Shown here one piece after another: positions 1-9,925 of a stretch of DNA of 64,000 nt. This stretch comes from Gammaproteobacteria bacterium (GTDB taxonomy: Bacteria > Pseudomonadota > Gammaproteobacteria > Steroidobacterales > Steroidobacteraceae). Both the position numbers and the translations under genes were made by a program. Location: the NCBI GenBank assembly GCA_027366635.1, contig DAHXNE010000017.1, forward strand, positions 1 through 64,000, read 5' to 3'. Under the pieces are notes generated by a model, which was not told the origin of the DNA, ran no database searches, and saw only the letters and a program-made list of their open reading frames with translations. Each line of letters begins with the position of its first letter. The stretch's first letter is position 1.

Positions 1-134
1 ATCCGAGACGCGGTTCGGTTCAACCGAGCCAGGCAAGTCCGACCGCTGAGAAGCGCGAACTGGATGGAAGGTCCCTCGGGACCGAGGCCATGCGCGTGCT
101 GTCAGGAACAGCAGAGTGCAGGGTCAAGTCTGGG
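1..134. repeat. Structured dispersed repeat, copy A (may begin before the window)
   Basis: This stretch matches 51182-51313 in the same orientation at about 80 percent identity by hand alignment, with one 2-base gap. Identical blocks include AGGCAAGTCCGACCGC (31-46), GAAGCGCGAAC (50-60), GGATGGAAGGTC (62-73) and GTGCTGTCAGGA (96-107). Three short hairpins can be drawn: 16-26, GGTCC/GGACC at 70-83, and TGCTGT/ACAGCA at 97-113. It lies just past the stop of yicC. The family is not recognised; a fragment of a group II intron or another structured mobile RNA is possible but unproven. Confidence 0.7.
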
Positions 135-151
135 TGCCAAACAGGGTTCGG

Positions 152-1015
152 TCATTCCGAATTTTGCACCTGCTCGCGCATCTGCTCGATCAGCACCTTC
201 ATGTCGACGGCGGTGCGGGTGGTCTCCAGGTCCTGCGACTTCGACGACAGCGTGTTGGCCTCGCGGTTCAGCTCCTGCATCAGGAAGTCCAGCCGCCGGC
301 CCGCGGGCTCATTGCCGGCCAGTACCCGCCGGATCTCCGTGACATGCCCGCTCAGGCGCTCGAGCTCTTCATCCACGTCCAGCCGCTGCAGCAACAGCGC
401 GATCTCCTGCTCGAGGCGGTCCTGATCGGCGCTGGCGGCCAACTCCTTGATGCGATCGCGCATTTTCGCGGACAACCGTGCTTGGACCTCCGGCAGCCGC
501 GCCTGCACCTGCTTCACCAGAGCAGCGAGGCTCTCGCAGCGCTGCTCGAGAACCGCGCGCAGCTTCTCGCCCTCGCGGGCGCGAGCGGCGCATAAGTCGC
601 CGATCGCGGCGTCGAACAATTCGCGTGCCGCAGTGAGCAACTCCTCGCCGGCGGTGGTCTGATCCTTCAGAACCCCGGGCCAGCGCAGCACCTCGAGCAG
701 GTTGACCGAGCCGAGCGGAATGACCCGTTGCAGCTCATCGAGCCGCGAGTTCAGCCGCTCGAGCGCGGGGGTGTCCACATCGAGGGTCATCGCCGCGGCT
801 TGCGCCGGGCGGTAAGTGATCGTGCAGTCGAGCTTGCCGCGGCGCAACGCCTGCCCCAGGCGCTGGCGCAGATCGCCCTCCACCGAGCGCAGCTCCTCGG
901 GCAGGCGGAAGCCGCTCTCGAGGAAGCGGTGATTGACGCTGCGCAGCTCGCACACCAGGGTCCCCCAGGGGCCGGAGAGCTCGCGTCGGGCGAAGCCTGT
1001 CATACTGGAAATCAT
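152..1015 (-). CDS. yicC: YicC/YloC-family endoribonuclease
   Basis: 287 aa, the normal family length. The N-terminus MISSMTGFARRE is the family signature (M-x-x-S-M-T-x-F-A-R), followed by the 'E(L)RSVNHRFLE' type segment, and the conserved C-terminal part ends in a VDMKVLIEQMREQVQN-type helix. Members are reported as endoribonucleases that act in mRNA turnover. The start at 1015 gives the full signature; an internal ATG at 1003 would cut it. The gene is divergent from the phosphatase gene with 76 bp between. In many gammaproteobacteria yicC sits beside rph and gmk, as here. Confidence 0.93.
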   Translation of the reverse strand: MISSMTGFARRELSGPWGTLVCELRSVNHRFLESGFRLPEELRSVEGDLRQRLGQALRRGKLDCTITYRPAQAAAMTLDVDTPALERLNSRLDELQRVIPLGSVNLLEVLRWPGVLKDQTTAGEELLTAARELFDAAIGDLCAARAREGEKLRAVLEQRCESLAALVKQVQARLPEVQARLSAKMRDRIKELAASADQDRLEQEIALLLQRLDVDEELERLSGHVTEIRRVLAGNEPAGRRLDFLMQELNREANTLSSKSQDLETTRTAVDMKVLIEQMREQVQNSE

Positions 1016-1091
1016 CTGGTTAACGCTACGCTCCCGGCACGGTAGGGTGATATAAAGCTGCCCGAACTTTAGCAGATATAAAGGGTTTCGC

Positions 1092-1844
1092 TTGCGGATC
1101 GACCACGCCGAAGTCAGCCTGCAGGGCGGACGGGGAGAGAATCAGGATCGGGTGGCCGTCGCGGCGGGCGAGCACGCGGCGCTGCTGATCGTCGCCGACG
1201 GAATGGGCGGTTACGCCGACGGTGCGCGCGCCGCGCAGATCGCCCGGCAGACCGTGCTCGATGCGTTCTCGCACAGCCCGCAGCCGTTGTTTGATCCCCT
1301 CGGCTTTCTGCACCTGACGCTGGGGCGCGCCCACGAGGAAGTCGTCAAGCTCGGTGCGCAGGCACCAATCGATCAACGACCGCGGGCGACTTGCGCGCTG
1401 TGCCTGATTCAGCAAGGCGGCGCCTGGTGGGCCCATGTCGGTGACAGCCGGATCTATCATTTCCGCGACGGACAACTCGTCGGCCGCAGCCGCGATCACA
1501 GTCACGTGGAGGGGCTGCTGCGCGAGGGGCTGATCACCGCCGAGCAGGCGCAGGCGCATCCCATGCGCAATTTCGTCGAGTGCTGCCTGGGCGGCGGGGC
1601 GATTCTGCCGGACATGGCGATCACCCGCCGCCGGCCGCTCGAGCCCGGTGATGCGCTGCTCGTGTGCACCGACGGACTGTGGGGACCGTTGAAGGACGAG
1701 GAAATCGCCGCGGCGCTGTGCGCTTCCGGAAACCCGATACGCGAGAAGCTCGTGAAGCTCGCTCGCCGCGCGGTCAAGCGCGCCGGACCAGGAAGCGACA
1801 ATACCTCGGTGGCGGCATTACAGTGGTTCGGAGAGACGGAATGA
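1092..1844 (+). CDS. PP2C-family serine/threonine protein phosphatase
   Basis: 250 aa, a single catalytic PPM/PP2C domain with no membrane segment. Metal-binding motifs are present in order: ENQDR near residue 17, [11 protein letters not shown] (about 35-45), [17 protein letters not shown] and GSDNTSVA near the C-terminus. These supply the aspartates for the two-metal centre that hydrolyses phospho-Ser/Thr. The start is a TTG at 1092, chosen because the RIDHAEVS opening strand follows directly. The stop overlaps the rph ATG by 4 bp, so the two are co-translated. No Ser/Thr kinase gene lies in the window, so the substrate is unknown. Confidence 0.9.
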   Translation: MRIDHAEVSLQGGRGENQDRVAVAAGEHAALLIVADGMGGYADGARAAQIARQTVLDAFSHSPQPLFDPLGFLHLTLGRAHEEVVKLGAQAPIDQRPRATCALCLIQQGGAWWAHVGDSRIYHFRDGQLVGRSRDHSHVEGLLREGLITAEQAQAHPMRNFVECCLGGGAILPDMAITRRRPLEPGDALLVCTDGLWGPLKDEEIAAALCASGNPIREKLVKLARRAVKRAGPGSDNTSVAALQWFGETE

Positions 1845-2581
1845 CCGTGGACAGAGGCAGCTTCACCCGAGCGGGCGGACGCGCCCCCGATCAATTGCGG
1901 CCCGTGACTTTCACCCGCCGCTTCGCCAAGCACGCCGAGGGGTCGGTGCTGGTGGAATTCGGCGACACACAGGTGCTGTGCACCGCCAGCGTCGAGGACT
2001 CGGTGCCGCCATTCTTGCGCGGCAAAGGCCAGGGCTGGATCACCGCCGAATACGGCATGCTGCCGCGCTCGACGCATACACGCTCGGCCCGCGAGGCCGC
2101 GCGCGGCAAGCAAACCGGACGCACACATGAGATCCAGCGGTTGATCGGCCGCTCGCTGCGGGCGGCCGTCGATCTGAAGGCGCTCGGCGAGCGCACGGTC
2201 ACGATCGATTGTGACGTGCTCCAGGCCGACGGCGGGACCCGGACCGCCTCGATCGCCGGGGGCTACGTCGCCCTCGCGCAAGCCTGTCGCGGTCTGCTGC
2301 GCAGGCGGTCGATCGCGGCCGATCCGCTGCATGGTCAGGTGGCGGCGATCTCCGTCGGCATCGTGGGCGGTGTGCCCGTGCTGGATCTGGACTACCAGGA
2401 GGACTCTCACGCTGAAGTCGATATGAACGTCGTCATGAACGACGGTGGGGCGTTCATCGAGCTGCAGGGCACGGCGGAGGGCCATGCGTTTCGCCGCCAC
2501 GAGCTTGATGCGATGCTGGCGCTCGCCGCGGGCGGCATCGAGCAGCTTTTCCCGCTGCAGACCGGGGCGGTCGGGGCATGA
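1841..2581 (+). CDS. rph: Ribonuclease PH
   Basis: 246 aa, full length for the family. It is a phosphorolytic 3'-5' exoribonuclease that trims tRNA precursor 3' ends. Visible hallmarks are the R-P-V-x-F-T-R-x-F N-terminus, [19 protein letters not shown], the [15 protein letters not shown]-type active-site loop, [31 protein letters not shown] and [15 protein letters not shown]. The start at 1841 overlaps the upstream phosphatase stop (ATGA). An earlier in-frame extension to 1664 would run through the phosphatase gene and is not used. Confidence 0.97.
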   Translation: MTVDRGSFTRAGGRAPDQLRPVTFTRRFAKHAEGSVLVEFGDTQVLCTASVEDSVPPFLRGKGQGWITAEYGMLPRSTHTRSAREAARGKQTGRTHEIQRLIGRSLRAAVDLKALGERTVTIDCDVLQADGGTRTASIAGGYVALAQACRGLLRRRSIAADPLHGQVAAISVGIVGGVPVLDLDYQEDSHAEVDMNVVMNDGGAFIELQGTAEGHAFRRHELDAMLALAAGGIEQLFPLQTGAVGA

Positions 2582-2653
2582 GCCGCGAAGTCCCGATCTC
2601 CGGGAGCGTCGCGCGCGTTGGGCGCGGGTTTCGTTGAGCCCAACGCGTCGCGT

Positions 2654-3883
2654 ATGAAGATCGTCCTTGCCAGCGGTAACCTGGGCAAGCTGCGCGAGCT
2701 GCGCGAATTGCTTGGGCCGCTCGGCATCATGGTCACACCCCAGGCCGCGTTTGGCCTGACTACGCCACCGGAGACAGGTAGCACATTTCGTGAGAATGCA
2801 CTGCTGAAGGCCCGGTATGCGGCCCGGCAGACGGGGCTGGCGGCGCTGGCCGACGATTCCGGCATCGAGGTTGAGGCGTTGCAGGGCCGTCCCGGAGTGT
2901 ACTCGGCGCGCTATGCGGGTGAGCGGGCGAGCGACGAGGCCAATCTGCGCAAGCTCCTGGCAGAACTCGACGGGGTGCCCGAAAGCGACCGCGGGGCGTG
3001 TTACCGATGTGTCGTGGCGCTCGTGCGCGGCCCGGATGATCCCGATCCGCTGATTGCCGAAGGGACTTGGGAAGGTCGCATTGCGCGGGCACCGCGTGGT
3101 ACCGGCGGCTTCGGCTACGACCCGATCTTCGTGCCCCGGGACTCGGCACTGACCGCGGCGGAGCTCTCGGCGGCGGATAAGAACGCGGTGAGCCACCGCG
3201 GCCAAGCCTTGCGAGCGCTGGTTATCCGGGCCGGGGCGCTGCTTGCGCACGCGCCCGGCCTCGGATCCAACCAGCGCGGCCGATTGTTCATCCTTGCGGC
3301 TCCGTCCGGTGCGGGAAAGACCACGCTGGTCCATGCGCTGCTCACGCGCCGGCCTGATCTGCGGCTCTCGATATCACATACGACCCGGCCGAAGCGGGCC
3401 ACCGAGGTCGATGGACGCGAATATCACTTCGTGAGCGTCGAGCAATTCAGGCACATGGTGCACGAGGGCCGGTTTCTCGAGCACGCCCAAGTCTTCGACA
3501 ACTACTACGGTACCGCGCGTGCGCCCGTCGAGGCGCGCCTGGCCGCCGGCGGCGACTTGGTCCTGGAGATCGATTGGCAGGGTGCTCGTCAGGTACGCCG
3601 GGCGCTCCCGGAGTGCCTTACGATCTTTGTGCTACCGCCGTCGCGTGCCGCCCTCGAGCAGCGGTTGCGCGGCCGAGGTACAGACTCCGGCGAGGTCATC
3701 GCCCGCCGTCTGAGCGATGCCGTGAGTGACATGACCCATTGGGGCGAGTTCGACTACATCGTGGTGAACGATCACTTCGGGCAAGCCGTGGACAACCTGG
3801 TGCGGATCATCGACGGACAGGGCGGCCCGCTGGCGGCCTCCCGGCCGGGCCTCGAGCCGCTCCTCGCCCAGCTGCTGGCCTGA
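2654..3883 (+). CDS. Fused dITP/XTP pyrophosphatase (RdgB/HAM1) and guanylate kinase
   Basis: 409 aa in one uninterrupted frame. Residues 1 to about 200 are a complete RdgB/HAM1 domain, which removes non-canonical purine NTPs: [55 protein letters not shown] and a terminal [11 protein letters not shown]. After about 15 residues of linker, residues 209-409 are a complete guanylate kinase (GMP to GDP): P-loop [10 protein letters not shown] at 217-226, [24 protein letters not shown] and [11 protein letters not shown]. No stop, start or ribosome site separates them. The start at 2654 matches the RdgB N-terminus; a 12-codon upstream extension is possible. The two are normally separate genes, so this is either a true fusion or a local sequence error that removed a stop. 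Confidence 0.9.
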   Translation: MKIVLASGNLGKLRELRELLGPLGIMVTPQAAFGLTTPPETGSTFRENALLKARYAARQTGLAALADDSGIEVEALQGRPGVYSARYAGERASDEANLRKLLAELDGVPESDRGACYRCVVALVRGPDDPDPLIAEGTWEGRIARAPRGTGGFGYDPIFVPRDSALTAAELSAADKNAVSHRGQALRALVIRAGALLAHAPGLGSNQRGRLFILAAPSGAGKTTLVHALLTRRPDLRLSISHTTRPKRATEVDGREYHFVSVEQFRHMVHEGRFLEHAQVFDNYYGTARAPVEARLAAGGDLVLEIDWQGARQVRRALPECLTIFVLPPSRAALEQRLRGRGTDSGEVIARRLSDAVSDMTHWGEFDYIVVNDHFGQAVDNLVRIIDGQGGPLAASRPGLEPLLAQLLA

Positions 3884-3962
3884 ACCCCTGCGATTGCCGT
3901 ATAGTAGTGGTCCTTTCGCGCGCTCGCCGCGCCCGTCAACCCATCATCACCGAAGTACCGCC

Positions 3963-4253
3963 ATGGCCCGCATCACCGTCGAAGACTGCCTGCAGAACGT
4001 GGATAACTTGTTCCAGCTGGTGATTCTGGCCGCGCAGCGTGCCCGGCGACTCGCCAATGGTGCCGAGCCGACCCTGCCGCTGGAGAACGATAAGCCCACG
4101 GTCCTCGCGCTGCGCGAGATCGCCGCGGGCAACGTCACGGTCGAGATGCTTCGCGAGCCCGAGCCGCCGGCCGAGCAGCCGCCTTCGGCGGCGCCGGAAT
4201 TGGATATGCAGACGGCCTTCCGCGCGCCGCAGTTCGGGCTGGGCGAGCACTAG
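3963..4253 (+). CDS. rpoZ: RNA polymerase omega subunit
   Basis: 96 aa. The N-terminus [15 protein letters not shown] and the segments RARRLANG and [16 protein letters not shown]-type are the omega signature; omega binds the beta-prime C-terminal region and helps assemble RNA polymerase. The C-terminal third is Pro/Glu/Ala rich and variable. The ATG at 3963 was chosen over an upstream in-frame start at 3894 because the conserved N-terminus begins there. It lies between gmk and spoT, the usual gammaproteobacterial order. Confidence 0.96.
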   Translation: MARITVEDCLQNVDNLFQLVILAAQRARRLANGAEPTLPLENDKPTVLALREIAAGNVTVEMLREPEPPAEQPPSAAPELDMQTAFRAPQFGLGEH

Positions 4254-4278
4254 CCACGGAGCGGGCGCGCGCCGTGAT

Positions 4279-6498
4279 ATGGAATATGCGTCTTCCCTTC
4301 TCGGGTTGCTTCCCGGCGGAAGGCGTACCCCGGGGCTGAAGGAATTGCTCGCCACCGTGGGCGGCTATCTGCCGCCGGAGCAGGTGGCGCGTATCCGCGA
4401 GGCGGCCGAATTCGGGGCATCGGCCCATCAGGGTCAGAAGCGCCGCTCGGGCGAGCCATTCATCGCCCATCCGGTGGCCACCGCGGCGATCCTGGCCGAC
4501 CTGCGCCTGGACGCCGATACCCTCGTCGCGGCGATCCTGCACGATGTCATCGAGGACACCCCGACCCCCAAGGATCAGCTTGCTGCCTGTTTCGGCGCGG
4601 ACGTGGCCGAGCTCGTCGATGGGGTGACCAAGCTCGACGCGATTCAGTTCAAGAGCCGCGAGGAAGCGCAGGCGGAATCGTTTCGCAAGATGCTGCTGGC
4701 GATGGTGCGCGACCTGCGCGTCATCCTGGTCAAGCTCGCCGATCGCACGCACAACATGCGCACGATCCAGGCGATGCCGCCGCACCGCCGGCGGGCGATC
4801 GCGCGCGAGACCTTGGAGATCTACGCGCCGATCGCTGAGCGGCTGGGCCTGTACAACCTGAAGCTCGAGCTCGAAGAACTCGGGTTCCGCGCGCTGTATC
4901 CGCGCCGCTACCGCGTGCTGGAGCATACCCTGCGCAAGGCGCGGGGCAATCAGAAGGAGTTTCTGAAGAAAATCGAGCGGCAACTGTCCGCGGCCCTCGC
5001 CAAGCACGGCATCCCGGCCCGCGTGGAGATGCGCGAGAAACATCTGTACAGCATCTACAAGAAAATGTTGCGCAAGCGCACCTCGCTTGCCGAGATCGTC
5101 GATGTCTACGGTCTGCGCATCATTGTCGATGAGCTCGACACCTGTTACCGCACCATCGGCGTGGTGCACTCGGTGTTCCGGCCGATGCCCGGACGCTTCA
5201 AGGACTACATCGCCATCCCGCGGGTCAACGGCTATCAGTCGTTGCATACTACACTGTTCGGCCCCAACGCCGTGCCGATCGAGGTTCAGATCCGCACCGA
5301 GGAGATGGACCGCGTCGCGGAGTCGGGCATCGCCGCGCACTGGAAGTACAAGACGGGGGAGATGGCCGGCTCGGTCCAGCAGGAACGCGCGCGCGAGTGG
5401 CTCTCCGGTCTGGTGGCGCTGCAGGACGACGGTAACTCCGAGGAGTTCCTCGAGAGCGTCAAGGTCGATCTGTACCCCGACAAGGTGTATGTGTTCACCC
5501 CGAAGGGCAGGATTCTCCGGCTCCCCAGCGGCGCGACCGTGGTCGATTTCGCCTACGCGGTTCACACCGACGTCGGCAACCGCTGCGTCGCCGCCAAGGT
5601 GGATCGGCGGCTCACACCGCTGCGCACGGTACTGCGCAACGGTCAGACGGTGGAGATCATCACCGCCAAGGGCGCGGTGCCCAATCCGGCCTGGGTAGGC
5701 TTCGTGGTCACGGCCAAGGCGCGCAGCGCCATGCGTCATTACCTGAAAGGTCTGCGCCGCACCGAGGCGATCGCGCTCGGCCAGCGGCTGCTGGCCCAGG
5801 CGCTCGCGGAGTCTCACCTGTCGCTCGAGGATGTCGCCGCCGAGGCGCGCGCGGCGGCGCTCGCGGAGCTCGGCATGCACGACCTGAACGAGCTGTACGA
5901 GAAGATCGCGCTCGGCGAGCGGCTCGCGCCGCTGGTGGCGCGCCGCTTGCTGCCGACGGCCGCCGAGCCGGGCGCCTCGATGCCCGTGCCGCTGGCGATC
6001 GCCGGCACCGAGGGCCTGCTGGTCAGTTATGCGCGCTGCTGCTTCCCGCTGCCCAATGATCCGGTGTTCGCGTTTCTCTCCAGTGGCCGCGGCGTGGTGA
6101 TCCACCGCGATCGGTGCGTCAACGTCGAGGACTACCGCAAGCATCCCGAGAAATGGCTGCCGGTGAGCTGGCAGAACGCTCCGGAACGGCTGTTCAGCTC
6201 CGAGATCCGGGTCGATGTCGTCAACCGCACCGGTGTGCTCGCGCACGTCGCCGCCGCGATCGCCAGTGCCGACACGAACATCCATCACGTCTCGATCGAG
6301 GAGCAGGAAGGCGATGCCTCGATTCTGACTTTCGAGCTGAAGGTGCGTGACCGCAAACAGCTCGCGCGCGTCATGCGAGTCATCCGCCGCCTGCCGGACG
6401 TCACCCGGGTCAGCCGCACGATCGCCGCGCACGCGCGCGACGAACGTTCCGACAGCGACGAGCTCGACGAATCGGATTCGAGTTCCCACACTGATTGA
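4279..6498 (+). CDS. spoT: Bifunctional (p)ppGpp synthetase/hydrolase SpoT
   Basis: 739 aa. Domains in order: an HD hydrolase ([36 protein letters not shown]), a RelA/SpoT synthetase ([53 protein letters not shown]), a TGS domain ([22 protein letters not shown]) and a C-terminal ACT domain ([17 protein letters not shown]). The intact HD motif in HDVIED separates it from the hydrolase-dead RelA type. The ATG at 4279 gives a standard N-terminus. The 25-bp gap to rpoZ supports co-transcription. Confidence 0.96.
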   Translation: MEYASSLLGLLPGGRRTPGLKELLATVGGYLPPEQVARIREAAEFGASAHQGQKRRSGEPFIAHPVATAAILADLRLDADTLVAAILHDVIEDTPTPKDQLAACFGADVAELVDGVTKLDAIQFKSREEAQAESFRKMLLAMVRDLRVILVKLADRTHNMRTIQAMPPHRRRAIARETLEIYAPIAERLGLYNLKLELEELGFRALYPRRYRVLEHTLRKARGNQKEFLKKIERQLSAALAKHGIPARVEMREKHLYSIYKKMLRKRTSLAEIVDVYGLRIIVDELDTCYRTIGVVHSVFRPMPGRFKDYIAIPRVNGYQSLHTTLFGPNAVPIEVQIRTEEMDRVAESGIAAHWKYKTGEMAGSVQQERAREWLSGLVALQDDGNSEEFLESVKVDLYPDKVYVFTPKGRILRLPSGATVVDFAYAVHTDVGNRCVAAKVDRRLTPLRTVLRNGQTVEIITAKGAVPNPAWVGFVVTAKARSAMRHYLKGLRRTEAIALGQRLLAQALAESHLSLEDVAAEARAAALAELGMHDLNELYEKIALGERLAPLVARRLLPTAAEPGASMPVPLAIAGTEGLLVSYARCCFPLPNDPVFAFLSSGRGVVIHRDRCVNVEDYRKHPEKWLPVSWQNAPERLFSSEIRVDVVNRTGVLAHVAAAIASADTNIHHVSIEEQEGDASILTFELKVRDRKQLARVMRVIRRLPDVTRVSRTIAAHARDERSDSDELDESDSSSHTD

Positions 6499-6506
6499 GG
6501 ATCCGC

Positions 6507-6890
6507 ATGAGCCACAGCATCATTCATACCGACGAGGCGCCACCGGCGATCGGCACGTATTCCCAGGCGGTGCGTGCCGGCGACACGGTGTATCTCTCCG
6601 GCCAGATACCGCTCGATCCGCTCACCAAGGAGCTGGTCGGCGGGGGCATCGAGGCGGAGATCCGCCGGGTGTTCGACAATCTCGGCGCGGTGGCCCATGC
6701 GGCCGGCGGCACGCTGGCGCAGGCGGTCAAGGTCAACATCTATCTGACCGATCTCGCGCATTTCGCCAAGGTTAACGAGATCATGGCGCAGTACTTCCCG
6801 CAACCGTACCCGGCGCGGGCCGCGGTCGGTGTGGCGCAACTGCCGCGCGGCGCGCGTGTCGAGGCGGAGTGCATTCTGCATCTTGGCTGA
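6507..6890 (+). CDS. ridA: RidA-family enamine/imine deaminase
   Basis: 127 aa, the normal size. Hallmarks are [20 protein letters not shown], the F-D-N-L segment, [22 protein letters not shown] and the C-terminal [22 protein letters not shown], whose Arg binds the substrate carboxylate. RidA hydrolyses reactive 2-aminoacrylate and related enamines made by PLP enzymes such as threonine dehydratase (ilvA is at 48392). The ATG at 6507 follows a GAGG ribosome site with 6 bp spacing, 8 bp after the spoT stop. Confidence 0.95.
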   Translation: MSHSIIHTDEAPPAIGTYSQAVRAGDTVYLSGQIPLDPLTKELVGGGIEAEIRRVFDNLGAVAHAAGGTLAQAVKVNIYLTDLAHFAKVNEIMAQYFPQPYPARAAVGVAQLPRGARVEAECILHLG

Positions 6891-8982
6891 GGCTCGGGGC
6901 AAAAGCGCTGCGAGCGAACAGCGGCCGGTCACGGCGCTGCGCGGGGTCGGCGCGCAGCTCGCCGAGCGGTTGCTCCGCCTGGGCGTTGCGCAGGTGCAGG
7001 ACCTGCTGTTCGTTCTGCCGGTGCGTTATGACGATCGCACCACCCTGAGGAAGATCGGCGAGTTGTCGCCCGGAATGCGCGCCCTCGTGCAGGGGGAGAT
7101 TCAGCTCACCGAAGTGGCCTATCGCCGTCGCCGGCAGCTGCTGACCCGCCTCTCGGACGGATCGGGATTTCTGACTCTGCGGTTCTTCCACTTCTCGCAG
7201 ATGCAACAGAACGGTCTGGCACGCGGCACGCTGTTGCGCTGCTTCGGAGAAATCCGGCGCGGACCGCAGGGTCTGGAGATCGTCCACCCGGAGTATCGGC
7301 GCATTGCCGCGGCGTCCGAGGCGGTGGAGGAAACCCTGACGCCCCTGTATCCACTCACGGAAGGGGTGACTCAGGGGCGGTTACGCGCCCTGATCACGCA
7401 GGCGCTCGCTGAGCTCGACGCCGCGGGCGTGCACGATTGGCTGCCGGGCGAAGTGACGGAGAATCTGGCCCTGCCGTCGCTGCGCGACGCGCTGCGTTAC
7501 GTACACCGGCCGCCGCGCGATGCCAAGCTCGCGGAGCTGTCCGCGGGGCGCCATCCGGCGCAGCGACGGCTGGCGTTCGAGGAGTTGCTGGCCCATCAAT
7601 CGAGCCTGCGGCTGTTGAAGCGGGCGGCCAAGACCGATCCGGCCTCTGCGCTTGCGGACGAGCAAGGACTCGAGGCGCGGTTACTGGCCTCGCTGCCGTT
7701 CCCGTTGACCGGTGCGCAGGCGCGCGCACTGGCCGAAGTCGACGCGGATCTGTGTGCCGAGCGGCCGATGGTGCGGTTGGTGCAAGGTGATGTCGGCTGC
7801 GGCAAGACGGTGGTGGCCGCGCTCGCCGCGGCTCGCGCCGCCGGCAGCGGCGCGCAGGCGGCACTGATGGCCCCGACAGAACTGCTGGCCGAGCAGCATG
7901 CCCGCAACTTCCGCGCTTGGTTCGAGCCGCTTGGTCTGCCCGTGGCGTTGCTGTCGGGCACTCAGCCGGCGCGTACGCGGCGCAGCGCGCTCGAGGCCGT
8001 CGCGTCCGGCGAGGTGCGCCTCGCTGTGGGGACTCACGCGCTCTTCCAGGAAGGGATCGCGTTCTCGAATCTCGCACTGGTGATCGTCGACGAACAGCAC
8101 CGTTTCGGTGTTCAGCAGCGTCTGCGCCTGCAGGAGAAGGGGCGGGCGCAAGGCCGCTTTGCGCATCAGTTGATTATGACCGCCACGCCGATTCCCCGCA
8201 CGCTGGCGATGACCGCGTACGCCGATCTCGACGTCTCGGTGATCGACGCATTGCCGCCCGGACGCACACCGGTGCAAACGGTGGTGGTCCCCGAGCAGCG
8301 GCGCGATGAGGTGGTGGCGCGAGTCGCGCAGGCCTGTCGCTCTGGACGGCAGGTCTACTGGGTCTGCCCGCTCATCGAGGAGTCCGAGGAGCTGCGCTCC
8401 CAGGCGGCGGAGGAGACCGCCGCGGTGTTGGCTGAAGCGCTGCCCGAGGTGCGTGTCGGGCTGGTCCATGGCCGCCTGTCCTCGGCAAAGAAGGACGAGG
8501 CGATGCTGACGTTCCAGGCCGGGCGCGTGCAGCTGCTGGTGGCTACCACCGTCATCGAGGTGGGAGTCGATGTGGCGAACGCCACGCTGATGGTGATCGA
8601 GAACGCCGAGCGCATGGGGCTGGCCCAGTTGCATCAGTTGCGTGGACGGGTCGGGCGCGGTGCGGCCGCAAGCACCTGCGTGCTGCTCTATCGGGCGCCC
8701 CTGTCGCACTTGGCGCGTCAGCGCCTGCAGGTCATGCGCCGCACCAACGACGGATTCGAGATCGCCAGGCGCGACCTGGAGCTGCGCGGTCCCGGCGAGC
8801 TGCTCGGCACGCGCCAGACAGGACTGGCGCAGTTGCGCGTGGCGGATCTGATGCGCGATGCGGATCTGCTGCCGCGTGTGCAGGCGGCGGCGGAGGTGCT
8901 GCTCGCGCGTTATCCGGATACTATCGCGGCGCTCTCGGCGCGCTGGATCGCGGGGGGCGAGCAATACGGGAGAGTCGGGTAA
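6883..8982 (+). CDS. recG: ATP-dependent DNA helicase RecG
   Basis: 699 aa from a TTG at 6883 that overlaps the ridA end by 8 bp. RecG remodels stalled forks and branched DNA. The wedge/OB region comes first ([28 protein letters not shown]). Then the superfamily 2 motor: [15 protein letters not shown] (motif I), [11 protein letters not shown] (Ia), [13 protein letters not shown] (II), [15 protein letters not shown] (III), [15 protein letters not shown] (V) and QLRGRVGRG (VI). The start is uncertain by a few codons, since upstream in-frame sequence continues within ridA without homology. Confidence 0.95.
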   Translation: MAEARGKSAASEQRPVTALRGVGAQLAERLLRLGVAQVQDLLFVLPVRYDDRTTLRKIGELSPGMRALVQGEIQLTEVAYRRRRQLLTRLSDGSGFLTLRFFHFSQMQQNGLARGTLLRCFGEIRRGPQGLEIVHPEYRRIAAASEAVEETLTPLYPLTEGVTQGRLRALITQALAELDAAGVHDWLPGEVTENLALPSLRDALRYVHRPPRDAKLAELSAGRHPAQRRLAFEELLAHQSSLRLLKRAAKTDPASALADEQGLEARLLASLPFPLTGAQARALAEVDADLCAERPMVRLVQGDVGCGKTVVAALAAARAAGSGAQAALMAPTELLAEQHARNFRAWFEPLGLPVALLSGTQPARTRRSALEAVASGEVRLAVGTHALFQEGIAFSNLALVIVDEQHRFGVQQRLRLQEKGRAQGRFAHQLIMTATPIPRTLAMTAYADLDVSVIDALPPGRTPVQTVVVPEQRRDEVVARVAQACRSGRQVYWVCPLIEESEELRSQAAEETAAVLAEALPEVRVGLVHGRLSSAKKDEAMLTFQAGRVQLLVATTVIEVGVDVANATLMVIENAERMGLAQLHQLRGRVGRGAAASTCVLLYRAPLSHLARQRLQVMRRTNDGFEIARRDLELRGPGELLGTRQTGLAQLRVADLMRDADLLPRVQAAAEVLLARYPDTIAALSARWIAGGEQYGRVG

Positions 8983-8985
8983 GCG

Positions 8986-9912
8986 ATGTCGGCTACCATC
9001 GATCAGATCGGATCACCGCCGCGCGGCGAGGCACCCTGGTATCACCGGCTGGCGCGGCGGCTGCAGGAGTATGGCCGGTTGGCGCGGCTCGACCGGCCGA
9101 TCGGCACCTGGCTGCTGCTGTGGCCGGCATTGTGGGCATTGTGGATCGCCGGCGCCGGGCGGCCGCGCCCGATGGTCCTCGGGATTTTCGTGCTCGGCGT
9201 GTTCGTCATGCGCGCCGCGGGCTGCATCATCAACGACTTCGCCGATCGCGACATCGACCCGCAAGTCAAGCGCACGCGTGAGCGGCCGCTGGCGGCGCGC
9301 AGGGTGTCCCCAAAGGAGGCGCTGACGCTGTTCGTGGCGCTGATGCTGCTGGCGTTGTGGCTGGTGACACGGCTGAACCGCCTCACCATCGAGCTGGCGG
9401 CGATCGGCGCGGTGCTCACCGCTTCCTATCCGTTCGTGAAGCGCTTCTTTCCGCTGCCGCAGCTGTATCTCGGTGTGTCGTTCGGCGGCTGGAGCATTCC
9501 GATGGCATTTGCGGCGCAGCGCGCCATGGTGCCGCGGCTCGCCTGGGTGCTGTATATCGCCGGCGTGTTATGGGCGGTGATCTACGACACCATGTACGCC
9601 ATGGTCGATCGCGACGACGACCGCAAGATCGGCATCCAATCGAGCGCCCTGCTGTTCGCGGATCTCGATCGGCTGCTGATCGGGGTGTTGCAGGTGATGA
9701 TGCTGGCGGCGCTGGCGCTGCTGGGACGGGATCTTCGTTTCGGCCGCTGGTACGACGGCGGTCTGCTGGTCGCAGCGCTGCTGTTCGCCTATCAGCAATG
9801 GCTGATCCGCAAGCGCGAGCCGCGCGCGTGTCTGCGGGCCTTTCTGAACAACAATTACGTCGGCTTGGCGATTTTCGTCGGCCTGGCGTTGCACTACGTG
9901 TACGCGCGCTGA
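8986..9912 (+). CDS. ubiA: 4-Hydroxybenzoate polyprenyltransferase
   Basis: 308 aa integral membrane protein with about eight hydrophobic segments. It attaches a polyprenyl chain to 4-hydroxybenzoate in ubiquinone synthesis. Both aspartate-rich motifs that bind Mg and the prenyl diphosphate are present: NDFADRDID with the following [12 protein letters not shown], and [18 protein letters not shown]. The gene starts 3 bp after recG, and its 3' end faces the ClC gene with only 13 bp between. The second prenyltransferase of the window (cyoE, 17042) has the heme-type signature instead. Confidence 0.94.
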   Translation: MSATIDQIGSPPRGEAPWYHRLARRLQEYGRLARLDRPIGTWLLLWPALWALWIAGAGRPRPMVLGIFVLGVFVMRAAGCIINDFADRDIDPQVKRTRERPLAARRVSPKEALTLFVALMLLALWLVTRLNRLTIELAAIGAVLTASYPFVKRFFPLPQLYLGVSFGGWSIPMAFAAQRAMVPRLAWVLYIAGVLWAVIYDTMYAMVDRDDDRKIGIQSSALLFADLDRLLIGVLQVMMLAALALLGRDLRFGRWYDGGLLVAALLFAYQQWLIRKREPRACLRAFLNNNYVGLAIFVGLALHYVYAR

Positions 9913-9925
9913 GCGGCCCGCCCGG

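Noticed and set aside
1502-3334. 610-codon minus-strand open frame opposite the PP2C, rph and rdgB genes
   Set aside because: It spans three well-supported genes on the other strand and is rich in Arg and His without any recognisable domain.
4135-6489. 784-codon open frame on the minus strand opposite spoT
   Set aside because: It mirrors the spoT codon pattern on the other strand, has no domain, and is a normal shadow in GC-rich coding DNA.
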